NCBI GenBank assembly: GCA_040954595.2
Contig: CM082578.2
Location: 14,570,001-14,634,000 of the forward strand
Reading direction: 5' to 3'
Origin: Balanoglossus misakiensis
Taxonomy: Eukaryota; Hemichordata
Length of the DNA stretch: 64,000 bases
Part shown: piece by piece, positions 35,601 to 49,130 of the stretch
Layout of the letters: each line of letters opens with the position of its first letter
Position numbering within the stretch: position 1 is the stretch's first letter
The notes under the pieces: generated by a model
The model's database searches: none
Told to the model about the DNA's origin: nothing
What the model saw: the letters and a program-made list of their open reading frames with translations, nothing else
Made by a program: the position numbers and the translations under genes

Positions 35601-38600
35601 TTTCGAAGTTTGGAAAAGTCGAAAAATCGGCGATTTCTGACGATTTTCATGAGCTATAACCCATGATTTCTTCAAAAATCGGCCAAATTTCGAAGTTTGG
35701 AAAAGTCGAAAAATCGGCGATTTCTGACGATTTTCATGAGCTATAACCCATGATTTCTTCAAAAATCGGCCAAATTTCGAAGTTTGGAAAAGTCGAAAAA
35801 TCGGCGATTTCTGACGATTTTCATGAGCTATAACCCATGATTTCTTCAAAAATCGGCCAAATTTCGAAGTTTGGAAAAGTCGAAAAATCGGCGATTTCTG
35901 ACGATTTTCATGAGCTATAACCCATGATTTCTTCAAAAATCGGCCAAATTTCGAAGTTTGGAAAAGTCGAAAATCGGCGATTTCTGACGATTTTCATGAG
36001 CTATAACCCATGATTTCTTCAAAAATCGGCCAAATTTCGAAGTTTGGAAAAGTCGAAAAATCGGCGATTTCCGACGATTTTCATGAGCTATAACCCATGA
36101 TTTCTTCAAAAATCGGCCAAATTTCGAAGTTTGGAAAAGTCGAAAAATCGGCGATTTCCGACGATTTTCATGAGCTATAACCCATGATTTCTTCAAAAAT
36201 TGGCCAAATTTCGAAGTTTGGAAAAGTCGAAAAATCGGCGATTTCTGACGATTTTCATGAGCTATAACCCATGATTTCTTCAAAAATCGGCCAAATTTCG
36301 AAGTTTGGAAAAATCGAAAAATCGGCGATTTCTGACGATTTTCATGAGCTATAACCCATGATTTCTTCAAAAATCGGCCAAATTTCGAAGTTTGGAAAAG
36401 TCGAAAAATCGGCGATTTCTGACGATTTTCATGAGCTATAACCCATGATTTCTTCAAAAATCGGCCAAATTTCGAAGTTTGGAAAAGTCGAAAAATCGGC
36501 GATTTCTGACGATTTTCATGAGCTATAACCCATGATTTCTTCAAAAATCGGCCAAATTTCGAAGTTTGGAAAAGTCGAAAATCGGCGATTTCTGACGATT
36601 TTCATGAGCTATAACCCATGATTTCTTCAAAAATCGGCCAAATTTCGAAGTTTGGAAAAGTCGAAAATCGGCGATTTCTGACGATTTTCATGAGCTATAA
36701 CCCATGATTTCTTCAAAAATCGGCCAAATTTCGAAGTTTGGAAAAGTCGAAAAATCGGCGATTTCTGACGATTTTCATGAGCTATAACCCATGATTTCTT
36801 CAAAAATCGGCCAAATTTCGAAGTTTGGAAAAGTCGAAAAATCGGCGATTTCTGACGATTTTCATGAGCTATAACCCATGATTTCTTCAAAAATCGGCCA
36901 AATTTCGAAGTTTGGAAAAGTCGAAAATTCGGCGATTTCTGACGATTTTCATGAGCTATAACCCATGATTTCTTCAAAAATCGGCCAAATTTCGAAGTTT
37001 GGAAAAGTCGAAAAATCGGCGATTTCTGACGATTTTCATGAGCTATAACCCATGATTTCTTCAAAAATCGGCCAAATTTCGAAGTTTGGAAAAGTCGAAA
37101 AATCGGCGATTTCTGACGATTTTCATGAGCTATAACCCATGATTTCTACAAAAATCGGCCAAATTTCGAAGTTTGGAAAAGTCGAAAAATCGGCGATTTC
37201 TGACGATTTTCATGAGCTATAACCCATGATTTCTTCAAAAATCGGCCAAATTTCGAAGTTTGGAAAAGTCGAAAAATCGGCGATTTCTGACGATTTCATG
37301 AGCTATAACCATGATTTCTTCAAAAATCGGCCAAATTTCGAAGTTTGGAAAAGTCGAAAAATCGGCCAAATTTCGAAGTTTGGAAAAGTCGAAAAATCGG
37401 CGATTTCTGACGATTTTCATGAGCTATAACCCATGATTTCTTCAAAAATCGGCCAAATTTCGAAGTTTGGAAAAGTCGAAAAATCGGCGATTTCTGTCGA
37501 TTTTCATGAGCTATAACCCATGATTTCTTCAAAAATCGGCCAAACTTCGAAGTTTGGAAAAGTCGAAAAAATCGGCGATTTCTGACGATTTTCATGAGCT
37601 ATAACCCATGATTTCTTCAAAAATCGGCCAAATTTCGAAGTTTGGAAAAGTCGAAAAATCGGCGATTTCTGACGATTTTCATGAGCTATAACCCATGATT
37701 TCTTCAAAAATCGGCCAAACTTCGAAGTTTGGAAAAGTCGAAAAATCGGCGATTTCTGACGATTTTCATGAGCTATAACCCATGATTTCTTCAAAAATCG
37801 GCCAAATTTCGAAGTTTGGAAAAGTCGAAAAATCGGCGATTTCTGACGATTTTCATGAGCTATAACCCATGATTTCTTCAAAAATCGGCCAAATTTCGAA
37901 GTTTGGAAAAGTCGAAAAATCGGCGATTTCTGACGATTTTCATGAGCTATAACCCATGATTTCTTCAAAAATCGGCCAAATTTCGAAGTTTGGAAAAGTC
38001 GAAAAATCGGCGATTTCTGACGATTTTCATGAGCTATAACCCATGATTTCTTCAAAAATCGGCCAAATTTCGAAGTTTGGAAAAGTCGAAAATCGGCGAT
38101 TTCTGACGATTTTCATGAGCTATAACCCATGATTTCTTCAAAAATCGGCCAAATTTCGAAGTTTGGAAAAGTCGAAAAATCGGCGATTTCTGACGATTTT
38201 CATGAGCTATAACCCATGATTTCTTCAAAAATCGGCCAAATTTCGAAGTTTGGAAAAGTCGAAAAATCGGCGATTTCTGACGATTTTCATGAGCTATAAC
38301 CCATGATTTCTTCAAAAATCGGCCAAATTTCGAAGTTTGGAAAAGTCGAAAAATCGGCGATTTCTGACGATTTTCATGAGCTATAACCCATGATTTCTTC
38401 AAAAATCGGCCAAATTTCGAAGTTTGGAAAAGTCGAAAAATCGGCGATTTCTGACGATTTTCATGAGCTATAACCCATGATTTCTTCAAAAATCGGCCAA
38501 ATTTCGAAGTTTGGAAAAGTCGAAAAATCGGCGATTTCTGACGATTTTCATGAGCTATAACCCATGATTTCTTCAAAAATCGGCCAAATTTCGAAGTTTG

Positions 38601-40585
38601 GAAAAGTCGAAAAATCGGCGATTTCTGACGATTTTCATGAGCTATAACCATGATTTCTTCAAAAATCGGCCAAATTTCGAAGTTTGGAAAAGTCGGAAAA
38701 TCGGCGATTTCTGACGATTTTCATGAGCTATAACCCATGATTTCTTCAAAAATCGGCCAAATTTCGAAGTTTGGAAAAGTCGAAAAATCGGCGATTTCTG
38801 ACGATTTTCATGAGCTATAACCCATGATTTCTTCAAAAATCGGCCAAATTTCGAAGTTTGGAAAAGTCGAAAAATCGGCGATTTCTGACGATTTTCATGA
38901 GCTATAACCCATGATTTCTTCAAAAATCGGCCAAATTTCGAAGTTTGGAAAAGTCGAAAAATCGGCGATTTCTGACGATTTTCATGAGCTATAACCCATG
39001 ATTTCTTCAAAAATCGGCCAAATTTCGAAGTTTGGAAAAGTCGAAAAATCGGCGATTTCTGACGATTTTCATGAGCTATAACCCATGATTTCTTCAAAAA
39101 TCGGCCAAATTTCGAAGTTTGGAAAAGTCGAAAAATCGGCGATTTCTGACGATTTTCATGAGCTATAACCCATGATTTCTTCAAAAATCGGCCAAATTTC
39201 GAAGTTTGGAAAAGTCGAAAAATCGGCGATTTCTGACGATTTTCATGAGCTATAACCCATGATTTCTTCAAAAATCGGCCAAATTTCGAAGTTTGGAAAA
39301 GTCGAAAAATCGGCGATTTCTGACGATTTTCATGAGCTATAACCCATGATTTCTTCAAAAATCGGCCAAATTTCGAAGTTTGGAAAAGTCGAAAAATCGG
39401 CGATTTCTGACGATTTTCATGAGCTATAACCCATGATTTCTTCAAAAATCGGCCAAATTTCGAAGTTTGGAAAAGTCGAAAAATCGGCGATTTCTGACGA
39501 TTTTCATGAGCTATAACCCATGATTTCTTCAAAAATCGGCCAAATTTCGAAGTTTGGAAAAGTCGAAAAATCGGCGATTTCTGACGATTTTCATGAGCTA
39601 TAACCCATGATTTCTTCAAAAATCGGCCAAATTTCGAAGTTTGGAAAAGTCGAAAAATCGGCGATTTCTGACGATTTTCATGAGCTATAACCCATGATTT
39701 CTTCAAAAATCGGCCAAATTTCGAAGTTTGGAAAAGTCGAAAAATCGGCGATTTCTGACGATTTTCATGAGCTATAACCCATGATTTCTTCAAAAATCGG
39801 CCAAATTTCGAAGTTTGGAAAAGTCGAAAAATCGGCGATTTCTGACGATTTTCATGAGCTATAACCCATGATTTCTTCAAAAATCGGCCAAATTTCGAAG
39901 TTTGGAAAAGTCGAAAAATCGGCGATTTCTGACGATTTTCATGAGCTATAACCCATGATTTCTTCAAAAATCGGCCAAATTTCGAAGTTTGGAAAAGTCG
40001 AAAAATCGGCGATTTCTGACGATTTTCATGAGCTATAACCCATGATTTCTTCAAAAAATCGGCCAAATTTCGAAGTTTGGAAAAGTCGAAAAATCGGCGA
40101 TTTCTGACGATTTTCATGAGCTATAACCCATGATTTCTTCAAAAATCGGCCAAATTTCGAAGTTTGGAAAAGTCGAAAAATCGGCGATTTCTGACGATTT
40201 TCATGAGCTATAACCCATGATTTCTTCAAAAATCGGCCAAATTTCGAAGTTTGGAAAAGTCGAAAAATCGGCGATTTCTGACGATTTTCATGAGCCTATA
40301 ACCCATGATTTCTTCAAAAATCGGCCAAATTTCGAAGTTTTGGAAAAGTCGAAAAATCGGCGATTTCTGACGATTTTCATGAGCTATAACCATGATTTCT
40401 TCAAAATCGGCCAATTTCGAAGTTTGGAAAAGTCGAAAATCGGCGATTTCTGACGATTTTCATGAGCTATAACCCATGATTTCTTCAAAAATCGGCCAAA
40501 TTTCGAAGTTTGGAAAAGTCGAAAAATCGGCGATTTCTGACGATTTTCATGAGCTATAACCCATGATTTCTTCAAAATCGGCCAA
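32692..40585 (-). repeat. Satellite block 2, reverse orientation
   Basis: It starts with two type B units in reverse (32692-32865), mirroring the end of block 1, then type A. Variants gatttccgac, aaaaattgg and gaaaattcgg recur within it. Single-base length changes become common after about 37.2 kb. Confidence 0.95.
34765..36215 (-). repeat. Higher-order duplication of about 1.3 kb (15 units) inside block 2
   Basis: Two adjacent gatttccgac units followed by an aaaaattgg unit occur at about 34768-34898 and again at 36070-36201. The offset is 1303 bp, that is 15 x 87 minus 2; two one-base deletions between them (near 35339 and 35971) explain the 2. A 15-unit segment was therefore duplicated. 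Confidence 0.8.
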
Positions 40586-41745
40586 TCGTCAGAAATCGCC
40601 GATTTTCGACTTTTCAAACTTCGAAATTTGGCCGATTTTTGAAGAAATCATGGTTATAGCTCATGAAAATCGTCAGAAACGCCGATTTTTCGACTTTTCC
40701 AAACTTCGAAATTTGGCCGATTTTTGAAGAAATCATGGTTATAGCTCATGAAAATCGTCAGAAATCGCCGATTTTTCGACTTTTCCAAACTTCGAAATTT
40801 GGCCCATTTTTGAAGAAATCATGGGTTATAGCTCATGAAAATCGTCAGAAATCGCGATTTTTCGACTTTTTCCAAACTTCGAAATTTGGCCGATTTTTGA
40901 AGAAATCATGGGTTATAGCTCATGAAAATCGTCAGAAATCGCCGATTTTTCGACTTTTCCAAACTTCGAAATTTGGCCGATTTTTGAAGAAATCATGGGT
41001 TATAGCTCATGAAAATCGTCAGAAATCGCCGATTTTTCGACTTTTCCAAACTTCGAATTTGGCCGATTTTTGAAGAAATCATGGGTTATAGCTCATGAAA
41101 ATCGTCAGAAATCGCCGATTTTTCGACTTTTCCAAACTTCGAAATTTGGCCGATTTTGAAGAAATCATGGGTTATAGCTCATGAAAATCGTCAGAAATCG
41201 CCGATTTTTCGACTTTTCCAAACTTCGAAATTTGGCCGATTTTTGAAGAAATCATGGGTTATAGCTCATGAAAATCGTCAGAAATCGCCGATTTTTCGAC
41301 TTTTCCAAACTTCGAAATTTGGCCGATTTTGAAGAAATCATGGGTTATAGCTCATGAAAATCGTCAGAAATCGCCGATTTTTCGACTTTTCCAAACTTCG
41401 AAATTTGGCCGATTTTTGAAGAAATCATGGGTTATAGCTCATGAAAATCGTCAGAAATCGCCGATTTTTCGACTTTTCCAAACTTCGAAATTTGGCCGAT
41501 TTTTGAAGAAATCATGGGTTATAGCTCATGAAAATCGTCAGAAATCGCCGATTTTTCGACTTTTCCAAACTTCGAAATTTGGCCGATTTTTGAAGAAATC
41601 ATGGGTTATAGCTCATGAAAATCGTCAGAAATCGCCGATTTTTCGACTTTTCCAAACTTCGAAATTTGGCCGATTTTTTGAAGAAATCATGGGTTATAGC
41701 TCATGAAAATCGTCAGAAATCGCCGATTTTTCGACTTTTCCAAAC
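40586..41745 (+). repeat. Satellite block 3, forward orientation
   Basis: Type A units with several one-base length changes. It starts at the junction ggccaa|tcgtcag and ends at ccaaac|gattttcatg. Confidence 0.9.
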
Positions 41746-42571
41746 GATTTTCATGAGCTATAACCCATGATTTCTTCAAAAATCGGCCAAATTTCGAAGT
41801 TTGGAAAAGTCGGAAAATCGGCGATTTCTGACGATTTTCATGAGCTATAACCCATGATTTCTTCAAAAATCGGCCAAATTTCGAAGTTTGGAAAAGTCGA
41901 AAAATCGGCGATTTCTGACGATTTTCATGAGCTATAACCCATGATTTCTTCAAAAATCGGCCAAATTTCGAAGTTTGGAAAAAGTCGAAAAATCGGCGAT
42001 TTCTGACGATTTTCATGAGCTATAACCCATGATTTCTTCAAAAATCGGCCAAATTTCGAAGTTTGGAAAAGTCGAAAATCGGCGATTTCTGACGATTTTC
42101 ATGAGCTATAACCCATGATTTCTTCAAAAATCGGCCAAATTTCGAAGTTTGGAAAAGTCGAAAATCGGCGATTTCTGACGATTTTCATGAGCTATAACCC
42201 ATGATTTCTTCAAAAATCGGCCAAATTTCGAAGTTTGGAAAAGTCGAAAAATCGGCGATTTCTGACGATTTTCATGAGCTATAACCCATGATTTCTTCAA
42301 AAATCGGCCAAATTTCGAAGTTTGGAAAAGTCGAAAAATCGGCGATTTCTGACGATTTTCATGAGCTATAACCCATGATTTCTTCAAAAATCGGCCAAAT
42401 TTCGAAGTTTGGAAAAGTCGAAAAATCGGCGATTTCTGACGATTTTCATGAGCTATAACCCATGATTTCTTCAAAAATCGGCCAAATTTCGAAGTTTGGA
42501 AAGTCGAAAAATCGGCGATTTCTGACGATTTTCATGAGCTATAACCCATGATTTCTTCAAAAATCGGCCAA
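41746..42571 (-). repeat. Satellite block 4, reverse orientation
   Basis: Short reverse block of about nine type A units; its first unit has the variant gtcggaaaatcgg. Confidence 0.9.
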
Positions 42572-43732
42572 TCGTCAGAAATCGCCGATTTTTCGACTTT
42601 TCCAAACTTCGAAATTGGCCGATTTTTGAAGAAATCATGGGTTATAGCTCATGAAAATCGTCAGAAATCGCCGATTTTTCGACTTTTCCAAACTTCGAAA
42701 TTTGGCCGATTTTTGAAGAAATCATGGGTTATAGCTCATGAAAATCGTCAGAAATCGCCGATTTTTCGACTTTCCAAACTTCGAAATTTGGCCGATTTTT
42801 GAAGAAATCATGGGTTATAGCTCATGAAAATCGTCAGAAATCGCCGATTTTTCGACTTTTCCAAACTTCGAAATTTGGCCGATTTTTGAAGAAATCATGG
42901 GTTATAGCTCATGAAAATCGTCAGAAATCGCCGATTTTTCGACTTTTCCAAACTTCGAAATTTGGCCGATTTTTGAAGAAATCATGGGTTATAGCTCATG
43001 AAAATCGTCAGAAATCGCCGATTTTCGACTTTTCCAAACTTCGAAATTTGGCCGATTTTTGAAGAAATCATGGGTTATAGCTCATGAAAATCGTCAGAAA
43101 TCGCCGATTTTTCGACTTTTCCAAACTTCGAAATTTGGCCGATTTTTGAAGAAATCATGGTTATAGCTCATGAAAATCGTCAGAAATCGCCGATTTTTCG
43201 ACTTTTCCAAACTTCGAAATTTGGCCGATTTTTGAAGAAATCATGGGTTATAGCTCATGAAAATCGTCAGAAATCGCCGATTTTTCGACTTTTCCAAACT
43301 TCGAAATTTGGCCGATTTTTGAAGAAATCATGGGTTATAGCTCATGAAAATCGTCAGAAATCGCCGATTTTTCGACTTTTCCAAACTTCGAAATTTGGCC
43401 GATTTTTGAAGAAATCATGGGTTATAGCTCATGAAAATCGTCAGAAATCGCCGATTTTTCGACTTTTCCAAACTTCGAAATTTGGCCGATTTTTGAAGAA
43501 ATCATGGGTTATAGCTCATGAAAATCGTCAGAAATCGCCGATTTTCGACTTTTCCAAACTTCGAAATTTGGCCGATTTTTGAAGAAATCATGGGTTATAG
43601 CTCATGAAAATCGTCAGAAATCGCCGATTTTTCGACTTTTCCAAACTTCGAAATTTGGCCGATTTTTGAAGAAATCATGGGTTATAGCTCATGAAAATCG
43701 TCAGAAATCGCCGATTTTCGACTTTTCCAAAC
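42572..43732 (+). repeat. Satellite block 5, forward orientation
   Basis: It has the same boundary sequences as block 3 and almost the same length (1161 against 1160 bp), so blocks 3 and 5 look like copies of one another. Confidence 0.9.
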
Positions 43733-46600
43733 GATTTTCATGAGCTATAACCCATGATTTCTTCAAAAATCGGCCAAATTTCGAAGTTTGGAAAAGTCGG
43801 AAAATCGGCGATTTCTGACGATTTTCATGAGCTATAACCCATGATTTCTTCAAAAATCGGCCAAATTTCGAAGTTTGGAAAAGTCGAAAAATCGGCGATT
43901 TCTGACGATTTTCATGAGCTATAACCCATGATTTCTTCAAAAATCGGCCAAATTTCGAAGTTTGGAAAAGTCGAAAAATCGGCGATTTCTGACGATTTTC
44001 ATGAGCTATAACCCATGATTTCTTCAAAAATCGGCCAAATTTCGAAGTTTGGAAAAGTCGAAAAATCGGCGATTTCTGACGATTTTCATGAGCTATAACC
44101 CATGATTTCTTCAAAAATCGGCCAAATTTCGAAGTTTGGAAAAGTCGAAAATCGGCGATTTCTGACGATTTTCATGAGCTATAACCCATGATTTCTTCAA
44201 AAATCGGCCAAATTTCGAAGTTTGGAAAAGTCGAAAAATCGGCGATTTCTGACGATTTTCATGAGCTATAACCCATGATTTCTTCAAAAATCGGCCAAAT
44301 TTCGAAGTTTGGAAAAGGCGAAAAAATCGGCGATTTCTGACGATTTTCATGAGCTATAACCCATGATTTCTTCAAAAATCGGCCAAATTTCGAAGTTTGG
44401 AAAAGTCGAAAAATCGGCGATTTCTGACGATTTTCATGAGCTATAACCCATGATTTCTTCAAAAATCGGCCAAATTTCGAAGTTTGGAAAAGTCGAAAAA
44501 TCGGCGATTTCTGACGATTTTCATGGAGCTATAACCCATGATTTCTTCAAAAATCGGCCAAATTTCGAAGTTTGGAAAAGTCGAAAATCGGCGATTTCTG
44601 ACGATTTTCATGAGCTATAACCCATGATTTCTTCAAAAATCGGCCAAATTTCGAAGTTTGGAAAAGTCGAAAATCGGCGATTTCTGACGATTTCATGAGC
44701 TATAACCCATGATTTCTTCAAAAAATCGGCCAAATTTCGAAGTTTGGAAAAGTCGAAAAATCGGCGATTTCTGACGATTTTCATGAGCTATAACCCATGA
44801 TTTCTTCAAAAATCGGCCAAATTTCGAAGTTTGGAAAAGTCGAAAAATCGGCGATTTCTGACGATTTTCATGAGCTATAACCCATTGATTTCTTCAAAAA
44901 TCGGCAAATTTCGAAGTTTGGAAAAGTCGAAAAATCGGCGATTCTGACGATTTTCAATGAGCTATAACCCATGATTTCTTCAAAAATCGGCCAAATTTCG
45001 AAGTTTGGAAAAGTCGAAAAATCGGCGATTTCTGACGATTTTCATGAGCTATAACCCATGATTTCTTCAAAAATCGGCCAAATTTCGAAGTTGGAAAAGT
45101 CGAAAAATCGGCGATTTCTGACGATTTTCATGAGCTATAACCCATGATTTCTTCAAAAATCGGCCAAATTTCGAAGTTTGGAAAAGTCGAAAAATCGGCG
45201 ATTTCTGACGATTTTCATGAGCTATAACCCATGATTTCTTCAAAAATCGGCCAAATTTCGAAGTTTGGAAAAGTCGAAAATCGGCGATTTCTGACGATTT
45301 TCATGAGCTATAACCCATGATTTCTTCAAAAATCGGCCAAATTTCGAAGTTTGGAAAAGTCGAAAATCGGCGATTTCTGACGATTTTCATGAGCTATAAC
45401 CCATGATTTCTTCAAAAATCGGCCAAATTTCGAAGTTTGGAAAAGTCGAAAAATCGGCGATTTCTGACGATTTTCATGAGCTATAACCCATGATTTCTTC
45501 AAAAATCGGCCAAATTTCGAAGTTTGGAAAAGTCGAAAAATCGGCGATTTCTGACGATTTTCATGAGCTATAACCCATGATTTCTTCAAAAATCGGCCAA
45601 ATTTCGAAGTTTGGAAAAGTCGAAAAATCGGCGATTTCTGACGATTTTCATGAGCTATAACCCATGATTTCTTCAAAAATCGGCCAAATTTCGAAGTTTG
45701 GAAAAGTCGAAAAATCGGCGATTTCTGACGATTTTCATGAGCTATAACCCATGATTTCTTCAAAAATCGGCCAAATTTCGAAGTTTGGAAAAGTCGAAAA
45801 ATCGGCGATTTCTGACGATTTTCATGAGCTATAACCCATGATTTCTTCAAAAATCGGCCAAATTTCGAAGTTTGGAAAAGTCGAAAAATCGGCGATTTCT
45901 GACGATTTTCATGAGCTATAACCCATGATTTCTTCAAAAATCGGCCAAATTTCGAAGTTTGGAAAAGTCGAAAAATCGGCGATTTCTGACGATTTTCATG
46001 AGCTATAACCATGATTTCTTCAAAAATCGGCCAAATTTCGAAGTTTGGAAAAGTCGAAAAATCGGCGATTTCTGACGATTTTCATGAGCTATAACCCATG
46101 ATTTCTTCAAAAATCGGCCAAATTTCGAAGTTTGGAAAAGTCGAAAAATCGGCGATTTCTGACGATTTTCATGAGCTATAACCCATGATTTCTTCAAAAA
46201 TCGGCCAAATTTCGAAGTTTGGAAAAGTCGAAAAATCGGCGATTTCTGACGATTTTCATGAGCTATAACCCATGATTTCTTCAAAATCGGCCAAATTTCG
46301 AAGTTTGGAAAAGTCGAAAAATCGGCGATTTCTGACGATTTTCATGAGCTATAACCCATGATTTCTTCAAAAATCGGCCAAATTTCGAAGTTTGGAAAAG
46401 TCGAAAAATCGGCGATTTCTGACGATTTTCATGAGCTATAACCCATGATTTCTTCAAAATCGGCCAAATTTCGAAGTTTGGAAAAGTCGAAAAATCGGCG
46501 ATTTCTGACGATTTTCATGAGCTATAACCCATGATTTCTTCAAAAATCGGCCAAATTTCGAAGTTTGGAAAAGTCGAAAAATCGGCGATTTCTGACGATT
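43733..46600 (-). repeat. Satellite block 6, reverse orientation
   Basis: Type A units; the first has gtcggaaaatcgg as in block 4. Many one-base insertions and deletions. It ends at tctgacgatt|ggccgattttt. Confidence 0.9.
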
Positions 46601-48155
46601 GGCCGATTTTTGAAGAAATCATGGGTTATAGCTCATGAAAATCGTCAGAAATCGCCGATTTTTCGACTTTTCCAAACTTCGAAATTTGGCCGATTTTGAA
46701 GAAATCATGGGTTATAGCTCATGAAAATCGTCAGAAATCGCCGATTTTTCGACTTTTCCAAACTTCGAAATTTGGCCGATTTTTGAAGAAATCATGGGTT
46801 ATAGCTCATGAAAATCGTCAGAAATCGCCGATTTTTCGACTTTTCCAAACTTCGAAATTTGGCCGATTTTTGAAGAAATCATGGGTTATAGCTCATGNNN
46901 NNNNNNNNNNNNNNNNNNNNNNNNNNNNNNNNNNNNNNNNNNNNNNNNNNNNNNNNNNNNNNNNNNNNNNNNNNNNNNNNNNNNNNNNNNNNNNNNNGGG
47001 GGATTATTCGACTATCCAAACTTCGAAATTTTGGCCGAATTTTGAAGAAATCATGGGTTATAGCTCATGAAAATCGTCAGAAATCGCCGATTTTTCGACT
47101 TTTCCAAACTTCGAAATTTGGCCGATTTTTGAAGAAATCATGGGTGCTCATGAAAATCGTCAGAAATCGCCGATTTTTCGACTTTTCCAAACTTCGAAAT
47201 TTGGCCGATTTTTGAAGAAATCATGGGTTATAGCTCATGAAAATCGTCAGAAATCGCCGATTTTTCGACTTTTCCAAACTTCGAAATTTGGCCGATTTTT
47301 GAAGAAATCATGGGTTATAGCTCATGAAAATCGTCAGAAATCGCCGATTTTTCGACTTTTCCAAACTTCGAAATTTGGCCGATTTTTGAAGAAATCATGG
47401 GTTATAGCTCATGAAAATCGTCAGAAATCGCCGATTTTTCGACTTTTCCAAACTTCGAAATTTGGCCGATTTTTGAAGAAATCATGGGTTATAGCTCATG
47501 AAAATCGTCAGAAATCGCCGATTTTTCGACTTTTCCAAACTTCGAAATTTGGCCGATTTTTGAAGAAATCATGGGTTATAGCTCATGAAAATCGTCAGAA
47601 ATCGCCGATTTTTCGACTTTTCCAAACTTCGAAATTTGGCCGATTTTTGAAGAAATCATGGGTTATAGCTCATGAAAATCGTCAGAAATCGCCGATTTTT
47701 CGACTTTTCCAAACTTCGAAATTTGGCCGATTTTTGAAGAAATCATGGGTTATAGCTCATGAAAATCGTCAGAAATCGCCGATTTTTCGACTTTTCCAAA
47801 CTTCGAAATTTGGCCGATTTTTGAAGAAATCATGGGTTATAGCTCATGAAAATCGTCAGAAATCGCCGATTTTTCGACTTTTCCAAACTTCGAAATTTGG
47901 CCGATTTTTGAAGAAATCATGGGTTATAGCTCATGAAAATCGTCAGAAATCGCCGATTTTTCGACTTTTCCAAACTTCGAAATTTGGCCGATTTTTGAAG
48001 AAATCATGGGTTATAGCTCATGAAAATCGTCAGAAATCGCCGATTTTTCGACTTTTCCAAACTTCGAAATTTGGCCGATTTTTGAAGAAATCATGGGTTA
48101 TAGCTCATGAAAATCGTCAGAAATCGCCGATTTTTCGACTTTTCCAAACTTCGAA
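46601..48155 (+). repeat. Satellite block 7, forward orientation, containing an assembly gap
   Basis: Forward type A units on both sides of the N run, so orientation is the same across the gap. Bases just after the gap are low quality (gggggattattcgactatcc). It ends at tcgaa|ttccgatttc. Confidence 0.9.
46898..46997. other. Assembly gap of exactly 100 N
   Basis: A run of 100 N is the usual placeholder for a gap of unknown size. The true array may be longer than shown. Confidence 0.99.
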
Positions 48156-49130
48156 TTCCGATTTCTTCAAAAATCGCCAAATTTCGAATTTTGGAAAAGT
48201 CGGAAAATCGGCCGATTTTTGAAGAAATCATGAGATATAACCCATGAAATTCTTCAAAATCGCTTTCGAAATTTCGAATTTTGGAAAACTTCGAAATTCG
48301 GCCGATTTTCTGACGATTTTCATGAGCTATAACCCATGATTTCTTCAAAATCGCCAAATTTCGAAGTTTGGAAAAGTCGAAAAATCGGCGATTTCTGACG
48401 ATTTTCATGAGCTATAACCCATGATTTCTTCAAAAATCGGCCAAATTTCGAAGTTTGGAAAAGTCGAAAATCGGCGATTTCTGACGATTTTCATGAGCTA
48501 TAACCCATGATTTCTTCAAAAATCGGCCAAATTTCGAAGTTTGGAAAAGTCGAAAAATCGGCGATTTCTGACGATTTTCATGAGCTATAACCCATGATTT
48601 CTTCAAAAATCGGCCAAATTTCGAAGTTTGGAAAAGTCGAAAAATCGGCGATTTCTGACGATTTTCATGAGCTATAACCCATGATTTCTTCAAAAATCGG
48701 CCAAATTTCGAAGTTTGGAAAAGTCGAAAAATCGGCGATTTCTGACGATTTTCATGAGCTATAACCCATGATTTCTTCAAAAATCGGCCAAATTTCGAAG
48801 TTTGGAAAAGTCGAAAAATCGGCGATTTCTGACGATTTTCATGAGCTATAACCCATGATTTCTTCAAAAATCGGCCAAATTCGAAGTTTGGAAAAGTCGA
48901 AAAATCGGCGATTTCTGACGATTTTCATGAGCTATAACCCATGATTTCTTCAAAAATCGGCCAATCGTCAGAAATCGCCGATTTTCGACTTTTCCAAACT
49001 TCGAAAATCGGCCGATTTTGAAGATTTTCATGAGCTATAACTCATGAATTTCTTCAAAAATCGGCCAAATTTCGAAGTTTGCAAAAGTCGAAAAATCGGC
49101 GATTTCTGAAGATTTTCATGAGCTATAGCC
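48156..49130 (-). repeat. Satellite block 8, reverse orientation with scrambled pieces at both ends
   Basis: The first 155 bp (48156-48310) are rearranged half-units in both orientations; regular reverse units follow to 48964. Then come about 55 bp forward and about 110 bp of diverged reverse sequence (tataactcatgaatttc). This is the most disordered part of the array. Confidence 0.8.
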
